64,000 nt of DNA from Turritopsis dohrnii. Taxonomy: Eukaryota; Cnidaria; Hydrozoa; Anthoathecata; Oceaniidae. The translations under genes were made by a program, and so were the position numbers. How positions within the stretch are numbered: the stretch's first letter is position 1; each line of letters begins with the position of its first letter. Of the stretch, positions 21,627 to 34,089 are shown piece by piece. A model generated the notes under the pieces. The model did no database searches. It had not been told where the DNA came from and worked only from the letters and a program-made list of their open reading frames with translations. The DNA is taken from the NCBI GenBank assembly GCA_027922465.2, contig BQMF02000026.1, forward strand, positions 1,116,001-1,180,000, given 5' to 3'.

Positions 21627-23321
21627 AAGCTTGATTCTCACTGTGCGCTAACGATCGGATAAGCATGGTGACGTCTTAGCCGATCCTTGAAGTGAGTTAA
21701 GAAAATGTGCTACAGGTACCTCCTCGTTCTTACAGATTTATGTCTAGAATATGTCTAGAGTGCCACGACCGACCTACAAAATCAAATTCTTGGTGAGAAT
21801 AAGGATGTACTGGAAGCTAAGACAAAAAGTCGTCTCCGAAGCGAACGACAGCAACGCAACCAAGAAAAGCTTCGAAACTTCTTGGAGGCGGCAGACGAAG
21901 AGAGCAAACGCATGATGGAAACACTGAACCAGAAAGGCGTCTCAAACTGGTTGACGGTGAACCCAACGAAGGATCAAGGCTTTGAATTGTCAAAGCAAGA
22001 GTTTTGGGATGCAATACGGGTCCGATACGATTGGCCACTCGACCGAATACCTACAACTTGCGCATGTGGGGCATCGTTCAATGTAGCACATGCGCTTTCA
22101 TGCAAGAAAGGAGGTTTTGTGTCATTGCGGCATAACGAAGTACGTGACATTACTGCCAAGTTGTTGGAAGAAGTATGTGTTGACGTGCGAAAAGAACCAA
22201 CGCTTAATGAACTAGGGAATGAAGATCTACCCAGACAAGCAAACAGATCGAGAGAAGCAAGATTGGATATTAGCGCTCTCAACTTTTGGACAGCTGGTCA
22301 ACGAGCATTCTTTGATGTGAGGGTTTTTAACCTGTTCACTCAGAGATACAGCAAAACAAAAGTTGAAAATTGCTTCTTGTCTAATGAAAAAGAAAAGAAA
22401 AGACAATACTGTGATCGCGTTTTGCAGGCTGAAAACGGAACATTCACGCCGTTAGTTTTCGCGGCAAATGGAGCAATGGGAAGAGAATGCTCGAAGTTTT
22501 ACCGAAGGTTATCGGAAATGATCGCCGAAAAACGAAAAGATCAATCGTCGAAAATTGCGAGCAATGTTCGAACAATAATTTCATTCTCGTTACTGAGGTC
22601 AACAGTGCGCTGCATACGCGGATCAAGAGGTCGAGCACCGCTCCCTCCAGACGAAAATCTTTTTTAAAAGAAAAATAAAATTCTAGTTGAATTATAATTA
22701 AAATTGTATTTAAGTAATATATATAATGTATATAACTATATAAAAAAAAATATATTCTGAGTCGTGTAATAAAAAAAACAACAAAATTTATGTCTAGAAT
22801 TGAGCTGTTTAATCGGCAAAAAAAAAAATGGTCGACAGTGGGGGAATAGAAAAATCAGGAAGAATCTTTGCGATGGAGAAGGAGAAAATAACGAATGAAA
22901 CATAAGTTTGAGCAAAAGAAAATGATGTTTTGGATCAGAGGTATTTTTCAAAAGATGACAACTGGGAGAATTTGTCGAAAAACGTATTAGCTGCAACTTT
23001 TTCTTGTTGATGTTTGTTTGTGAAACATAGGAGGATAGAATTTCTATCTATTCCTATCTATCCTCCTAGGTGAAACTTATAATATTTACTTTTGTCTTAC
23101 ACATCTTAGGTTATTTTTTGACGGTCCTCTTTGAGATCTTTCGGCTAACAATGCGACAACACAAATTTGAAAATCAAAATGAATTGATAACGATCGGCAA
23201 AGAACACGATACAGGTAGTTTTTCACACGCTCACACTGTGAGCTAAGACTTTTTTATCGGCTAAGAAGTTATGCGCGCCATATGCTTATCCGATCGTTAG
23301 CGCACATTGGGAACCGAGCTT
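21627..23321. mobile_element. Inverted-repeat element carrying a retroelement tail
   Basis: Inverted repeats of about 40 bp bound this 1695-bp segment: the left end reads AAGCTTGATTCTCA then CTGTGCGCTAACGATCGG; the right end, reversed, reads AAGCTCGGTTCCCA then ATGTGCGCTAACGATCGG. A central 25-bp block is identical. No clean target duplication is visible, although the right end abuts TTAA. The interior contains a retroelement C-terminal domain (21770-22667) and AT-rich sequence, and no transposase. The superfamily is unassigned. Confidence 0.6.
21770..22667 (+). pseudogene. C-terminal retroelement fragment with CCHC finger and nuclease-like motif
   Basis: A frame open from about 21770 encodes a charged linker and the WLT...F-W-D-A-I-R-V-R-Y block. 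A CCHC cluster (CACGASFNVAHALSC) and RHNEVRD follow, then RLDI and FFDVRVFN, which resemble the D...D-x-K/R core of restriction-like endonucleases. Many invertebrate reverse-transcriptase proteins end with this module. The CCHC-then-nuclease order recalls R2-like non-LTR elements; that placement is inference. No RT domain precedes it, so this is a 5'-truncated remnant. Confidence 0.55.
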
Positions 23322-24109
23322 AAGTGCACCCCGCCGGATAAATGGAACTTTCATTATGTGCAACCATTTTCCTCGGCCCCTTGGATTTGTCGAATTAATC
23401 GAAAAAAAATCAAATTTTTTTTGTTTATTTCATAAAAAGAAAAAGGTTTCAGAGAGCTTTTTGGTTGGCGGACTAAAAAAGCTGGAGCGTTTTAACGTTC
23501 GCTTTAAAATAGTGTCAGGAACGGTGACAGGACCATCCCCCCTAACCCTAACCACCCTACCCCACCCCCATACTACCACAACAATATCAAGTAACAGCTA
23601 CTGGAGCACAGTTTTTACTACATGATAGTTGTATTGGGGAATATCAACAGAATGTTCATTTTTGTTTTCAGGACGCACTTCAGCTTTTAGCCCTTTCTGC
23701 TGCTGAATGGTTTGCAAATTTGAGTTATGAGCAGAACTGTTTTTCCAAATATAGCTACTCGATTCATAGTTTGATTATTAATGAATTGATACCATGTGAT
23801 ACCGTGTGAATTTCTTAAAATGGATTGTAACTCTGTAAGAAATATTGGCAATGTTCCAACCGGGATTTTATTGGATTTTGAGAAGTGAGCAATAAATGCA
23901 ATAACTAAAGTCATGTCGCTTATGCTCAAACATATGGAAGTACATCATGTCAGCTGGGTTGAAAGACCTGATGCAGAATTCGCCTCATGTCTACGAATGA
24001 TTACGAATGATGTATATTTCAAATATATTAAGTTTCTTTATGGATCGTTTCACATTTATTTTTATTTTTAAGTTATATTTCGGCCTTCTTAGCGGAGGCC
24101 ATCATCAGA
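23322..24109. other. Intergenic, no gene recognised
   Basis: AT-rich with a short C-rich run near 23540 and no supported coding exon. Confidence 0.45.
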
Positions 24110-24782
24110 CTAAAAACCGTTACAAATTCGTTTACAAAAATTGACGTCAATGTCAATACAATGACTTCTCCCGCAGGTATGAAAACATCGGCTTCCAGAA
24201 ATTTGTTGTGACGTATTGGCCATCGTCTTGGTTAAGGCCTTGCTTATTACGCGGGGAAATTTCGTAGAATTGAATTTCCAGTGCTTCTCGCACTTTTCGG
24301 TCGAATCTTTTCTAACTAACTTTAGAACATTTACTGAATCCCATTCGTATCCTTGGCTGCATGTTTTTGCGTGGTAGGAAACGCCAGAAGAATCCCACTT
24401 TTTATCCTCGATCGACTTTGCGTGTTGTTTTAATCGTGTGGCGGTTTTTAGTTTTGTTTCGCCAACGTATTTTATCTTATAGACTCCCGGGTGGCTATAG
24501 TTTGGTAGTTTGCTTTTGTTTTTGGACGTTAACATGGTTTTCGAATTGATGTTGCTCTTGAAAACTGCTCTGTATCCATGTTTCCGAAGCGTATTTCTCA
24601 ATTTTGGGCTCAATCCAGGTATCCATGGTAGTGTTACGACGTTGGTTAATTGGTCTTGTCGGTCTTGATGTTGGTTCTTTGTGTTGGTTTGGTTTTCTCG
24701 TTTTTTAAGGAAGTCATTTTTAATCTTTATTAGTTCCTTTTCTTCGTAACCATTTTCAACGAAACATGTTTTATAATAATAA
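24110..24782 (-). pseudogene. Penelope-like element C-terminus with GIY-YIG endonuclease
   Basis: Reading leftward: FVENGYEEKEL, a linker, LRNTLRKHGYRAVF, then GVYKI...YVGETKLKTATRLKQH, the GIY-YIG nuclease core with its conserved Arg and His. This module normally follows the Penelope RT and nicks target DNA. The expected upstream part (ending HRAYTI) lies at about 31.57 kb on the same strand, so the intervening 6.8 kb is later inserted DNA. The usual Cys pair before YVGET is missing. Confidence 0.8.
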
Positions 24783-26824
24783 CAAGATTCGCAAAAATGC
24801 GACTATATATTTCCCCAAAGTTGCAAACATTTTACCTATTATTGCGTGTACATTGATAACCATGAGAAAAATGTATCGTTAAATAATTACAGTATAACTA
24901 CCATCGACCTGATACTCAGGTTGAATTTAATGCCACAAAAAAACTTACTTTGAAGTTATTATGAAATGAAATTGTTCACGGTCAAATGATAAGGTTTCTC
25001 TTAAAACTTTTTGCTGAGGAGTTAAAAAGTGACTGAGAAGTTACTACGGACATGTAGCTAAAAATTAGAAGACCTAAATGCGACTAATATTTTCCCTTAA
25101 ACAACTGCATATCAACAAACTCATCAATGTGTAAGACAATTTCATCTTAATATAAGATGTATTGATCTTTATTGTTGCAGAAGCTTGACAAGTTTCCTAT
25201 TTATAACTCTAATAAAACTATCTTACAACATCATACAATCAAATTTGTATACAGGTTTTCTGTACAAAAGAAGAAAATAAAATTGTTATATAAACCTAAT
25301 TTTGATACCACAGTATACTTTCGGGTAGACATATAAGCAAATACTATCAAAAGTTATCAAAATCTCTACTAACAAATATTACGTGTAACATTTCAAATTA
25401 GGACAGAGTAGTAATTTTTAAAAAAAAGATGGCCTTGAGTGCGTTTACATGAGAGCCGTAGTGAGCTCAAACCGGTTTGAAATTTTTAGCTATTTGAAAT
25501 CGCCATTCTGTTTACATGAGAAATTTCAATACGGTCTTAGCAAGTTTTGTCGTGTAAAAATCTAAAACAATAGATTTACTAGTTTCTAGCTCTCTATACG
25601 AGTGCGTTTTTACACGAGAGCTATACTAAATTCAAGTATTCAGAATAACAGAAATATTTATTTTGTGTTTATTTTGTGGTAAAAATGACCTTCATATATA
25701 AATCCCAAATGGAAAAAAACTTTGGTAGTATATCCATAACCAACTCACTACATAGCTGAAAGTAGAAGTTTGTGCTCCGTCTTGATTTAAATTACAGACT
25801 CTCATTTGTGTTGTGTTTTGAATTACGTTCATTGTTCGTACAGGAAAATTGACAGTACATATATTAAATTTTGCAAAATAAAATATGATATATATACAGT
25901 ATCAAAACAGTATACGTGATCATGGAATTCATCCATAGTAAACTACGTGTCCGTTGTTAGATTAAATGATGACTATATAATACGTTTTAAAATATTATAC
26001 GTAATAGGTTTTCTGTACTTCTTGTTGCATATACGACATTGTGTTTTTGCTAGCTATTTTTGTATGTACTTTTTGAAACTGGTTGAACTGGTCGTTCTCC
26101 CCACATGAAAAGGGTTTCCTTTGCTTTATGGCTGGTAGATCATCGTGCTTTCAGTTCAGTTGAGCTCTACATTATATCAGGATGTAAAATAAAAATAAAT
26201 CTTCAGCCTGGCTATTGATAATGAATTTTCACCTTTGCACTGAAACCACAGCTTCAATGGTTTGCTGTTCGAAGCATACTAATTACCAATCATCATAACA
26301 ATGTTATCAACAAAAAACAAAACATCTTTGCATTGATACATCAATTTTTTCTGTTTTTACACGTTCATTCAAAAGTTTTTACAAAGCTTTTTAAGACAAC
26401 ACTGAACTAAAACGATTCATTTCCATCATTTAACGTTTCATCTATTGAATCATTTTAAGAGCTAGCAGAAAAAAAACAAAAATCTTCCACTCATCTGCAC
26501 TGACTGAAAAAAATGGCGTGCTGTAGACTAGCCTCTATTCTTATCTACTTTGGCGGCTAGGCGAAAATTCAATACCGAACCGCGGCTATAAAAGTGAACG
26601 GAGAAGAAGGAGAAGAAGAAGAAGAAGAAGAAAGAAGAAGGAAAATGCCGGTTTTAACATATATTTCGCCCTATGGGGAAATATATAATAATAATAATAA
26701 TCGATTTATTTCCAATTCCAAAATTTACATTGGTTCTTCTATTGGAAATGCGAAGTTGTGTGTATGTGTAAGCGAGTCAATATAAAAGTAAGGTTAAATT
26801 ACAAAACTATTATTACTCTAACAA
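24783..26824. other. AT-rich stretch with microsatellites, no gene recognised
   Basis: No exon is supported. A (GAA)n tract lies near 26602-26642. Segments near 25437 and 25600 repeat GAGTGCGTTT...ACA(T/C)GAGAGC, suggesting an eroded inverted-repeat element. Confidence 0.45.
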
Positions 26825-27288
26825 TTTTTTTTTTTTTTTTTTACATATTTTGACTTAATATTCTTGCAGTAGCACGGTCAAAATAGTATTTCTTTGCATT
26901 GCTGCAGAACTTGTCATAATTAATTTCTCGTCTTAATGGCTGCGGAAGTTCATTGAATCGTTTGCCTGCGACATAGCAGAATGATCCTTTGATATTGCCT
27001 GTTTCTACTTCCAGCATTCTGTTCTCGTTTCCGCGAAGGTTTACCGCTCTCGTTGACTTTCGTGTAAGCTGTAGATGAATTGGCCAGTGTTCTGATTTGT
27101 ATAACGACTTGTGAGCAGCTTTAACGAGAGAAAAAGATATTCTTTCCTCGACTGGTAGCCAATGCAGGGTTAGTACGTCGTTGTCATTGCAGTATCTGTT
27201 GTAGATAAAGCTGGCGGCAGAACGTTGAATTTTTTGTAAGCGTTTAATTAGGTAAGCAGGTGCATCTGCAAAAATGAGATTGGCATAA

Positions 27289-29139
27289 GGGTCTGTTTTT
27301 TTATTCAGTTTATTGTCGGACGGAAAATCGATACTTTAAACGCTCACAAAAAACTGTAGAGGAACAATTGTGCTATTTTTAAGTGTTGATTAGCTGGTAT
27401 GGACCCAACTTCTTCCAAAACAATTAAGAGTGAAATCGAAAAAGTTTTTTCTTTTATAATATCACAAGGAAAAGTAAATTGTCGGACGGAATCGATAGAA
27501 ATTGAGATTGGACAAGACTAAAGGTTTTTAAGGTATTCTATCGAAAATAACATGAAGTTCCATACGAGATATGCCTTAAATAATAACTTAGTATATACTA
27601 AACGATGTAAACAAAGTTTTTAACATGTACATGATCAACACCTAACGATATGAGCCGAAATTCACCCTAATGGAAGTTTTGTCGGACGGAATTGTCGGAC
27701 GGAAGCGATGTTGACTCAGAAATGCATAAAATTTTTTTTGGAAAAAATGACCTAATTCTTATTTCTAGAGAGTGTCTCCAACTTACCCCCATGATATAAG
27801 AGGCCAATTTTTAAGTTACAAGATATTGATGCGCCATTTAATCAACTTCCGTCCGACAATAAAATGCAGAAAAACTGGTAAAACTTTTAATTATCATACG
27901 TTTTTGAAAGATAAAAAGCAAAAGGTCATTAGCTATTTGCATCTAGCGGTAAATACAAAAGACATTATAGTTTTATACCGCCAGGAAACCAGGAAAAGCT
28001 ATAATTTGACTAATATCACTCGAAATTTCCGAAAGGGAACATCAAATGCAACAGAAAAAGTACTTCAAGTTGTAAATTTACTGAAAGAAACAATGTCCCT
28101 GAAACCATTGCTGACATAAACCAGGGCATCGCATACATTCTTCATCTTTACATTGTATGTATTCCCCCAAACACAAAGCACAGTGATTTTCGTCAGGTAT
28201 ATTGGATAATTCATGACAACAAATGACAACATCTTCGCCATAAGAAGACCATTATGTGAATTCGAATCGAATCAAATTTGAATTTGGAATTCGAAGCAAT
28301 AACTTGGTTGAATGATTATTTGAAATTGGATAAAACATGCAAATAGCATGAGAAATTTATTGAATTCAAAATTGGTTCTAGGACAATCCTCCCCTGAAAG
28401 AATGGCACCCCATATCCAGGGGGTGGGGCAATGCTCCGGGGACAATTTTCCGCGGGGCAATTCTCCAGGAGGGGGATTATCGTTAGACCTTCTAAATTAA
28501 GTAAGTTGGTAAGAGTTGAGGAGAAAAAAATAAGAACTTTTTTTGATGTTCTGGAGGTGGTTGGAAGTGAAGAAGTTTTTCGTCTATTTTTGTCGGACGG
28601 AATCATTCAAAATAAACCGCAATTCCAGACAATTACAAACCAACATTAGGTATTTCAAGTTAAAATGATAATCTTTCTTATATACATCGATACTTTAGAA
28701 ACATAAACATTTGGTAGTTGTCCTTTATTTTGCTCTGAAGAACTTTTTTGATTCGATTTTATTGTCGGACGGAAAAAAAATAGGGAGTACTGACTTAAAC
28801 GATATTTTGAACCATAATTCTTTTCGGGAAGGTTTCATGCCTTACTTTTCCAATTAAGTTGTTTTATAAGCTTTGAATTGTCATAAAACAATACCTTAGC
28901 AAAATCTATGTGATCTTTTAAAGATCTATAAACTTAGATAGAAAAAATTCCGTCCGACAAAACAAATTTGTTACCAGCATTAAGTAAAGTCTCGATTTTT
29001 GAAAATTTCGAGACACAGTCATCAAAAAGCTATGTTTTTCTGAAAATAAAAGACCTGAAGAATCGGAAAAACATAATAAAAACCTATTTGAACCAATTTT
29101 ATTTTTTCGTGTCAGCGAGACCTTTTTTATAACAGACCC
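27289..29139. mobile_element. 1851-bp DNA element with GGGTCTGTT ends and eight TGTCGGACGGAA motifs
   Basis: The ends are inverted GGGTCTGTT; ATAA flanks both sides (27285-27288 and 29140-29143). Removing the element and one ATAA restores the LINE-B frame through the conserved A-K-I-D-Y-A-N-L-I-F block, which proves the boundaries. The motif TGTCGGACGGAA occurs at 27314, 27480, 27680, 27693, 28591 and 28763, and inverted at 27847 and 28948. No transposase is recognisable. A 4-bp duplication with short ends does not identify a superfamily; multiple internal sites suggest a binding platform for a trans-acting transposase (inference). Confidence 0.88.
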
Positions 29140-29143
29140 ATAA

Positions 29144-30858
29144 TCAATTTTCGCAAGAACTAGAGACTGCACCAGCGACTTCTTTACGTTGAAGGAGGCA
29201 AATCTTTTGAATTGTTTTAAAGATCTGAGGGTTGCCATACAAAATTTTAGAACTTTGTTTATGTGGGTATTCCATGTTAGATGCTGATGAAAGTGCACAC
29301 CAAGTATCCTGTATTCTTCTAGATATTCAATTGGTTGACCGTTGCTGGAACGTAAAATATGTCCTTGACTGTGAAAATTGTGCACCTTTGCCATTTTTGG
29401 CTTTGAGAATAACATGGCTTTTGTTTTCTTTGTGCTGAGGTGAAGATTGTTTTTATGTGACCATGTTTCCAGTCGGTCCATCTCTAGCTGCATCGAATTG
29501 ATCGTTGCATCCAGAACATTTGGTTTCATCCCATGGAAAAGCGTCGTATCATCAGCATATTGTAAATAACAACTCGTTCCATTTTGACTGATCATTGTCA
29601 CGTACAAGTTAAACAGCAACGGACCAAGTATACTTCCTTGAGGTACACCAAATTCGACACGGAGCAATTTTGAAGATTTGTCATCAATTTGGACGAACTG
29701 CTGACGGTTCTGAAGATAATCGTTTAGTAGCTCTATATATGACTTTGAGAAACCCAGTTGATGGAGCTGATGTATTAGCGTTGGGTAGTCAACAGTGTCA
29801 AATGCCTTCGAGAAATCAGCAAAGATAGCCAACGTAACTTCACCTCTGTTCATTGAGTCTATTATGCTATCTTTTAGCTTCATTAGCAAGGTCGTTGTTG
29901 AGTGGCCTTTTCTGAAGCCAGATTGATGTTGGTGGTAAATGTTTTGTTTCTCGATAAACTCCGTCATCTGGTTTAGGATAATTCTTTCAAACACTTTTGA
30001 AAGGATTGGCAATATGCTAATAGGGCGGTAGTCGGCCAAGGTGGTTGGGTTTGCTATTTTCGGTACTGGGCATGTACGGCTTACTTTCCATTGCTCGGGG
30101 AAGGACGATGTGCTGATGCATGTGTTGATGATATGCGTTAATGGGGATTCTAAGTAGCTGGAGACACTTCTTATGTACTTTGCTGGAATTTGATCGTAAC
30201 CGGTGGAGCGATCTGATCGTAGTGATCTTAGTGCTTTTTCTACCTCAAGGTAAGTGGTTTGATGAAGACGAAAAGAGTGTGGAGTATCAGTAAGGTTATC
30301 AATGATTTCCTTGGTTATAGAGTCACTACTGGGATTCTTTCCAGTTGTACGGGTGGCAGTGTTCTTGAAGAAGGTGTTGATGTCGTCAGGGTCGACTTGG
30401 ATGTTTTTAAGGTTTGGGTGAAGTATGTTGTTAATAACCTGCCAAACTACTTTGTTGTTTTTGTTGCTCAGAAGTTTTTTGAGGAACTCAGATTTGGTTT
30501 TGCGTATTTCAGCTTTGAGGCAATTACGTGTTGTTCTTAATTTTGCCTTGTTCTCTTCTGATGATGTTGTTCGTACCAGCTTACGCAATCGATTTCGTTC
30601 TTGCTGAAGTTGCGTGAGGTTCAGTTCTTTCATCCATGGAGAGGGTGGTCGTGTGAGTTTTACTCGTTTCAGAGGTGCATGTTTGTTGATGCAGTCCAAT
30701 ATCATATTATTTAGTAGGTTTACTTTGTCAGATACATCGTCGACTCCATAAACTATACTTAGAGGTAATGCGCTGAAATCTCTAACGAATTCATCGATTA
30801 ACAAATTCCTCTCATCACGAATGAATCTGTATCGTGGCAAAGGGAGCGTCATGATCAC
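29144..30858 (-). pseudogene. LINE-B reverse transcriptase core
   Basis: Contains [68 protein letters not shown] and [10 protein letters not shown], then the thumb up to LAKIDY where the DNA element interrupts it. Catalytic YADD is intact. The frame does not join the upstream endonuclease without a shift near 30845, where about 12 residues present in LINE-A are missing. Confidence 0.85.
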
Positions 30859-31545
30859 TTATTTCATCGCATAGAACGATACCTTCATGAACTAGCTTCA
30901 ATGTACTGCTTGAAATTATATGGTCAATTAATGCTGTATCTTTCCTTGTCGGATTGGTAACATGTTGTTTTAGATTGTAGGTATCGAGTATCTCGTTATA
31001 GACCCTGCACTCCATAGTAGGCTTCAAAACATCGATATTGAAGTCTCCGGTGATGATTATTGGACCTTCATGATTAAGTGTGATTTGAGACAGCATGCCA
31101 TCAAATTTGTGAAGCCAAGCAAGCTTTTCAGTGGATTTGCTGCTTGGTTGATAGATCGTTCCTATCAAAACGCTAGAACGCTTATTGTTCCCTTTAATTT
31201 CGATCCACTGATTTTCAACAGAATTATCAATGGCATTGAGATCGTTCCGTTCTTTGAATTTCATATTAGATTTAACATAATAGCCAACTCCACCGCCTTT
31301 AATGACATCACGATTTCGAAAACCACAGACATATCCTGTAATTTCAACGTATTTCAATATATTATGATTGTCTTTTAGCCAGGTCTCAGAGAGAGTTATC
31401 ACATCGAATTCGTAGGTCTTCAGCATAGCTTCAAATTCGGAAAAAGTTGACATGATGGCTTGGGTATTTAAATGTGCGATAGAGAGATGTTTCCTCAGTT
31501 GGTTTAATTTTGAAACGATATAGATTAATACAGACGTCAGAAAAA
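30815..31545 (-). pseudogene. LINE-B AP endonuclease domain, fused by insertion to Penelope sequence
   Basis: Contains HLNTQ, LSETWLKD, GGGVGYYV, GDFNIDVL and ISDHDAPF, the AP endonuclease signature of this LINE group. Upstream (31550-31642) the same open frame reads KPHSGHDPKVLKGIF and HRAYTI, which belongs to the Penelope-like RT; this chimeric frame is an insertion accident. The 2A and PHD regions seen in LINE-A are absent. Confidence 0.8.
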
Positions 31546-31559
31546 AGCGATTTTCAAAA

Positions 31560-32936
31560 ATTGTGTAAGCTCGGTGTAATAAACCGGTGAATATTCCCTT
31601 TAGAACTTTAGGGTCGTGTCCAGAGTGTGGTTTTACTTGCACATTTGTGATTGCATTTTTTCGATGGATCTTGTATTCGTATTTGCCGTTATTGTTTGTG
31701 ATGTTGAGGTCCAGGAACTGTAAGGATTTATTTTCGTCCTCTACGTCAATGGTGTATTGTATATGAGGGTCTTGCTGGTTTAGGATGTTTTGGAACGCAA
31801 AGGATTCTTGGTGGTCTTTGAATCTGGCATGGCTATCATCAACATATCTTAAATATGATTTCGGTGCAACAGGTGGGTCTTTGTTCCAGTGCAGTTTTTA
31901 TTGCGTCCGTTTCATGGTATTGTAAGAACGCCTCAGCCATGACAACCATTAGTGCTAGACCGATCGGTGCTGAATTTTCAAGTAGGTAGAATTTCTCTTC
32001 CCAAAGGAAGTAACATTTTGACAAGCAAAGTTCTATCAGACTTTTTATATCTGAAAGAGTTAGTTTGGTTCGTTTTTTCAGTTCATTATCTTTTGATAGG
32101 ATCTGAATGATAATATTAATTGCTTCCTTCACTGGTACGGACGGGTATAAATTCACTACGTCGTATGACACTTGAATCTCGTCTTTTTCAATTGACCATG
32201 TTTTTGCTGTGTTTACGAATGTTTGAGCGTTTTTTAATGTTATGTTATTTTTGTTGAGGGTTGGTTGAATAATCTTTACGAGGTATTCAGATGTTTTGTA
32301 GCTCGGTGTTCCAATTGTCGAAACGATAACTCTCATAGGGTAGTCTTTCTCTGGTTTGTGTGCTTTTATAGCTCCGTACATCCGTGGTGGTATTGGATCG
32401 CTTGGGTAAAGCTATGTGTATTCTGTTTTTATGAATTTTCCTTGTTTATTAAGCTCCCTGAGTGTTGTTTGGAACTTTCTCGTTAAGGTAGGTGTTGGAT
32501 CTGTTTCAATAATTTTGGTGTTCCCGATTTGTTCTTCTAATTTTCGTATAGCCTCGGCTTTCGGAATTCGCACATGTCCAGCTCCTTTGTCGTATGGATA
32601 TATTTTAATTTTATCGTCAGCTTTCAGTTCTTTTAAAGCGATTCTCTAATTTCTTGTAAGATTGTGTTTTGGTGGTTTTGCCATTTTTAAGTCTCTCAGT
32701 ACAGCTTGGCGAAGTCTCATGGCTTCAGTATCGTCTTTCTTATCGTAGAATATTTTTAGTGCCGTAGATTCAGTTTTTGAAATAATGTCCATGTATGGTA
32801 TATGTGGTTGAACTGGTACAAATTTCGGGCCCAGGTCAAGTAACTCTATGTGATGTTGTGGGATTTCATCTTGACATAGTGTTATAGGTTTTATGGATTG
32901 TTGACGCAGTTGTTCCTTCGATGACCTTTCTTTCAT
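31560..32936 (-). pseudogene. Penelope-like element, N-terminus and RT domain
   Basis: Starting at 32936 on the minus strand: a charged N-terminus, a frameshift near 32646, a linker, an in-frame stop near 32415, then the RT (MYGAIKAHKPE, RVIVSTIGTP, YDVVNLYPSVPV, APIGLALMVVMAEAFLQ). The catalytic YVDD (LRYVDDSHARF, about 31830-31860) is in another frame, followed by FLDLNITN and KPHSGHDP. Order and motifs are Penelope-type. Multiple lesions show a dead copy; its GIY-YIG end is displaced to 24.1-24.8 kb. Confidence 0.82.
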
Positions 32937-33029
32937 TTGGTGCTCTTATTAAATTTCTGCGAAAGCTTTACCAAGCCACAGTTCTCCAATTCCTTTCTTC
33001 ACTGGTGAACAGAATAAATCGCAGAGCCA

Positions 33030-33850
33030 ATGGATTACGTGCAGATAGATGATAAATGTTGTACAACGCGTAAGACAAAATTCGGTGTCCCACAGGCTTC
33101 CTCACTTCCACCCGTCATCCTCAATCTCTATGTGATCGACCTCTCCAACTACCTTAACACATCCGCTTCGCTTCAGTACTCAGACGACACAACTGTTTAC
33201 AATCATTGCAAACCATCTCAAATTGAATAAAGCATACAGCTCCTCAAGCTTGATCTTCACAACCTTAAGTCATGGTCAACAGACTCCATTCTGGTATTTA
33301 ACAACACCAAAACGAAAACAATGCTCTTCAGCAGTAAAAGCAGCTGTCTCGTGTTCACAACATAAGAAACACTGATAAAAAGATTCAATATGATGGTCAC
33401 GCCTTTGAGGCTGTGGAAGAGGTAAAGGTACTAGGAGTTCCACCAACACCTGGACTGGAAACCACGTATCGACAACACGGTCAAAGTCTGCTAAAGTTGC
33501 TAAGGATGATGAAGCGCCTAATACACTTTCGACTGAAGAAAAAGGTTTCCAATGCCCTGATACTGTCAAAGCTTGACTATGTAAATTCAGTCTACATCGG
33601 AACAACTCCAGTTTACTGAATAAACTTCAAAAACGCAGCAGCGGGTTTCGTTCTCCAAAAACACACCACTATTGAAGATGTTACCAAGCTGTCGTGGCCT
33701 CCTGTGTTAGAGAAATACGAATATGCTATTTCGGTGTTAGCATTCAAAGCTCCATATGAAACTGTTCCTGAAAACATGTTGTTGAGTCGAAGATCTCTAT
33801 GTAGTAACACCAACATAAAGTTTGGTATTTCCACATTACATGGCTATTCG
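33030..33850 (+). pseudogene. LINE-C: decayed RT fragment
   Basis: Pieces of an APE-type LINE RT in several frames: DYVQIDDK, FGVPQASSLPPVILNLYV (motif B, mutated), LQYSDDTTVYNHC (catalytic block as YSDD), then NTKTKTMLFSS and LILSKLDYVNS. Stops and frameshifts interrupt it. It belongs to a subfamily sharing the YNHC signature with LINE-D. Confidence 0.75.
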
Positions 33851-34089
33851 TCCAAAATTTTAAAATATATGTACATTATATAAATAACAATTAAAAACTT
33901 GGTTAAAAAGGGAGACGTAACTGACTGGAGGATTGAATGCAACAAAAAGGGAGGCGGAACTAAGTCAGGATTGGAAACCGCTTGGAGTGGGCAAAAAATA
34001 AATAAATGAATTAACACTTAACAAAGGCTAAATATATACTCAATAAATAGTTCAAATAAAAAGAAACATTAGAATAAAAAATAATTACT

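Larger units (their letters stand above)
26825..31550 (-). mobile_element. LINE-B: 5'-truncated APE-type LINE inserted in the Penelope-like element
   Basis: Same family as LINE-A on the opposite strand. The poly(A) end is the T-run at 26825-26840, directly after the stop at 26841-26843. The RT C-terminus occupies 26841-27288, the RT core 29144-30858 and the endonuclease 30815-31545. The 5' truncation joins it to Penelope-like sequence ending HRAYTI, so it inserted into that element. It is disrupted by the DNA element at 27289-29139 and a frameshift near 30845. Confidence 0.85.

Noticed and set aside
23539..23553. Telomere-like CCCTAACCCTAACC
   Set aside because: Only about two repeat units within a C-rich run; not evidence of a telomere or fusion.
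27772..28119. 115-codon frame inside the 1851-bp element
   Set aside because: No recognisable domain; it contains an inverted copy of the 12-bp motif and lacks transposase features.
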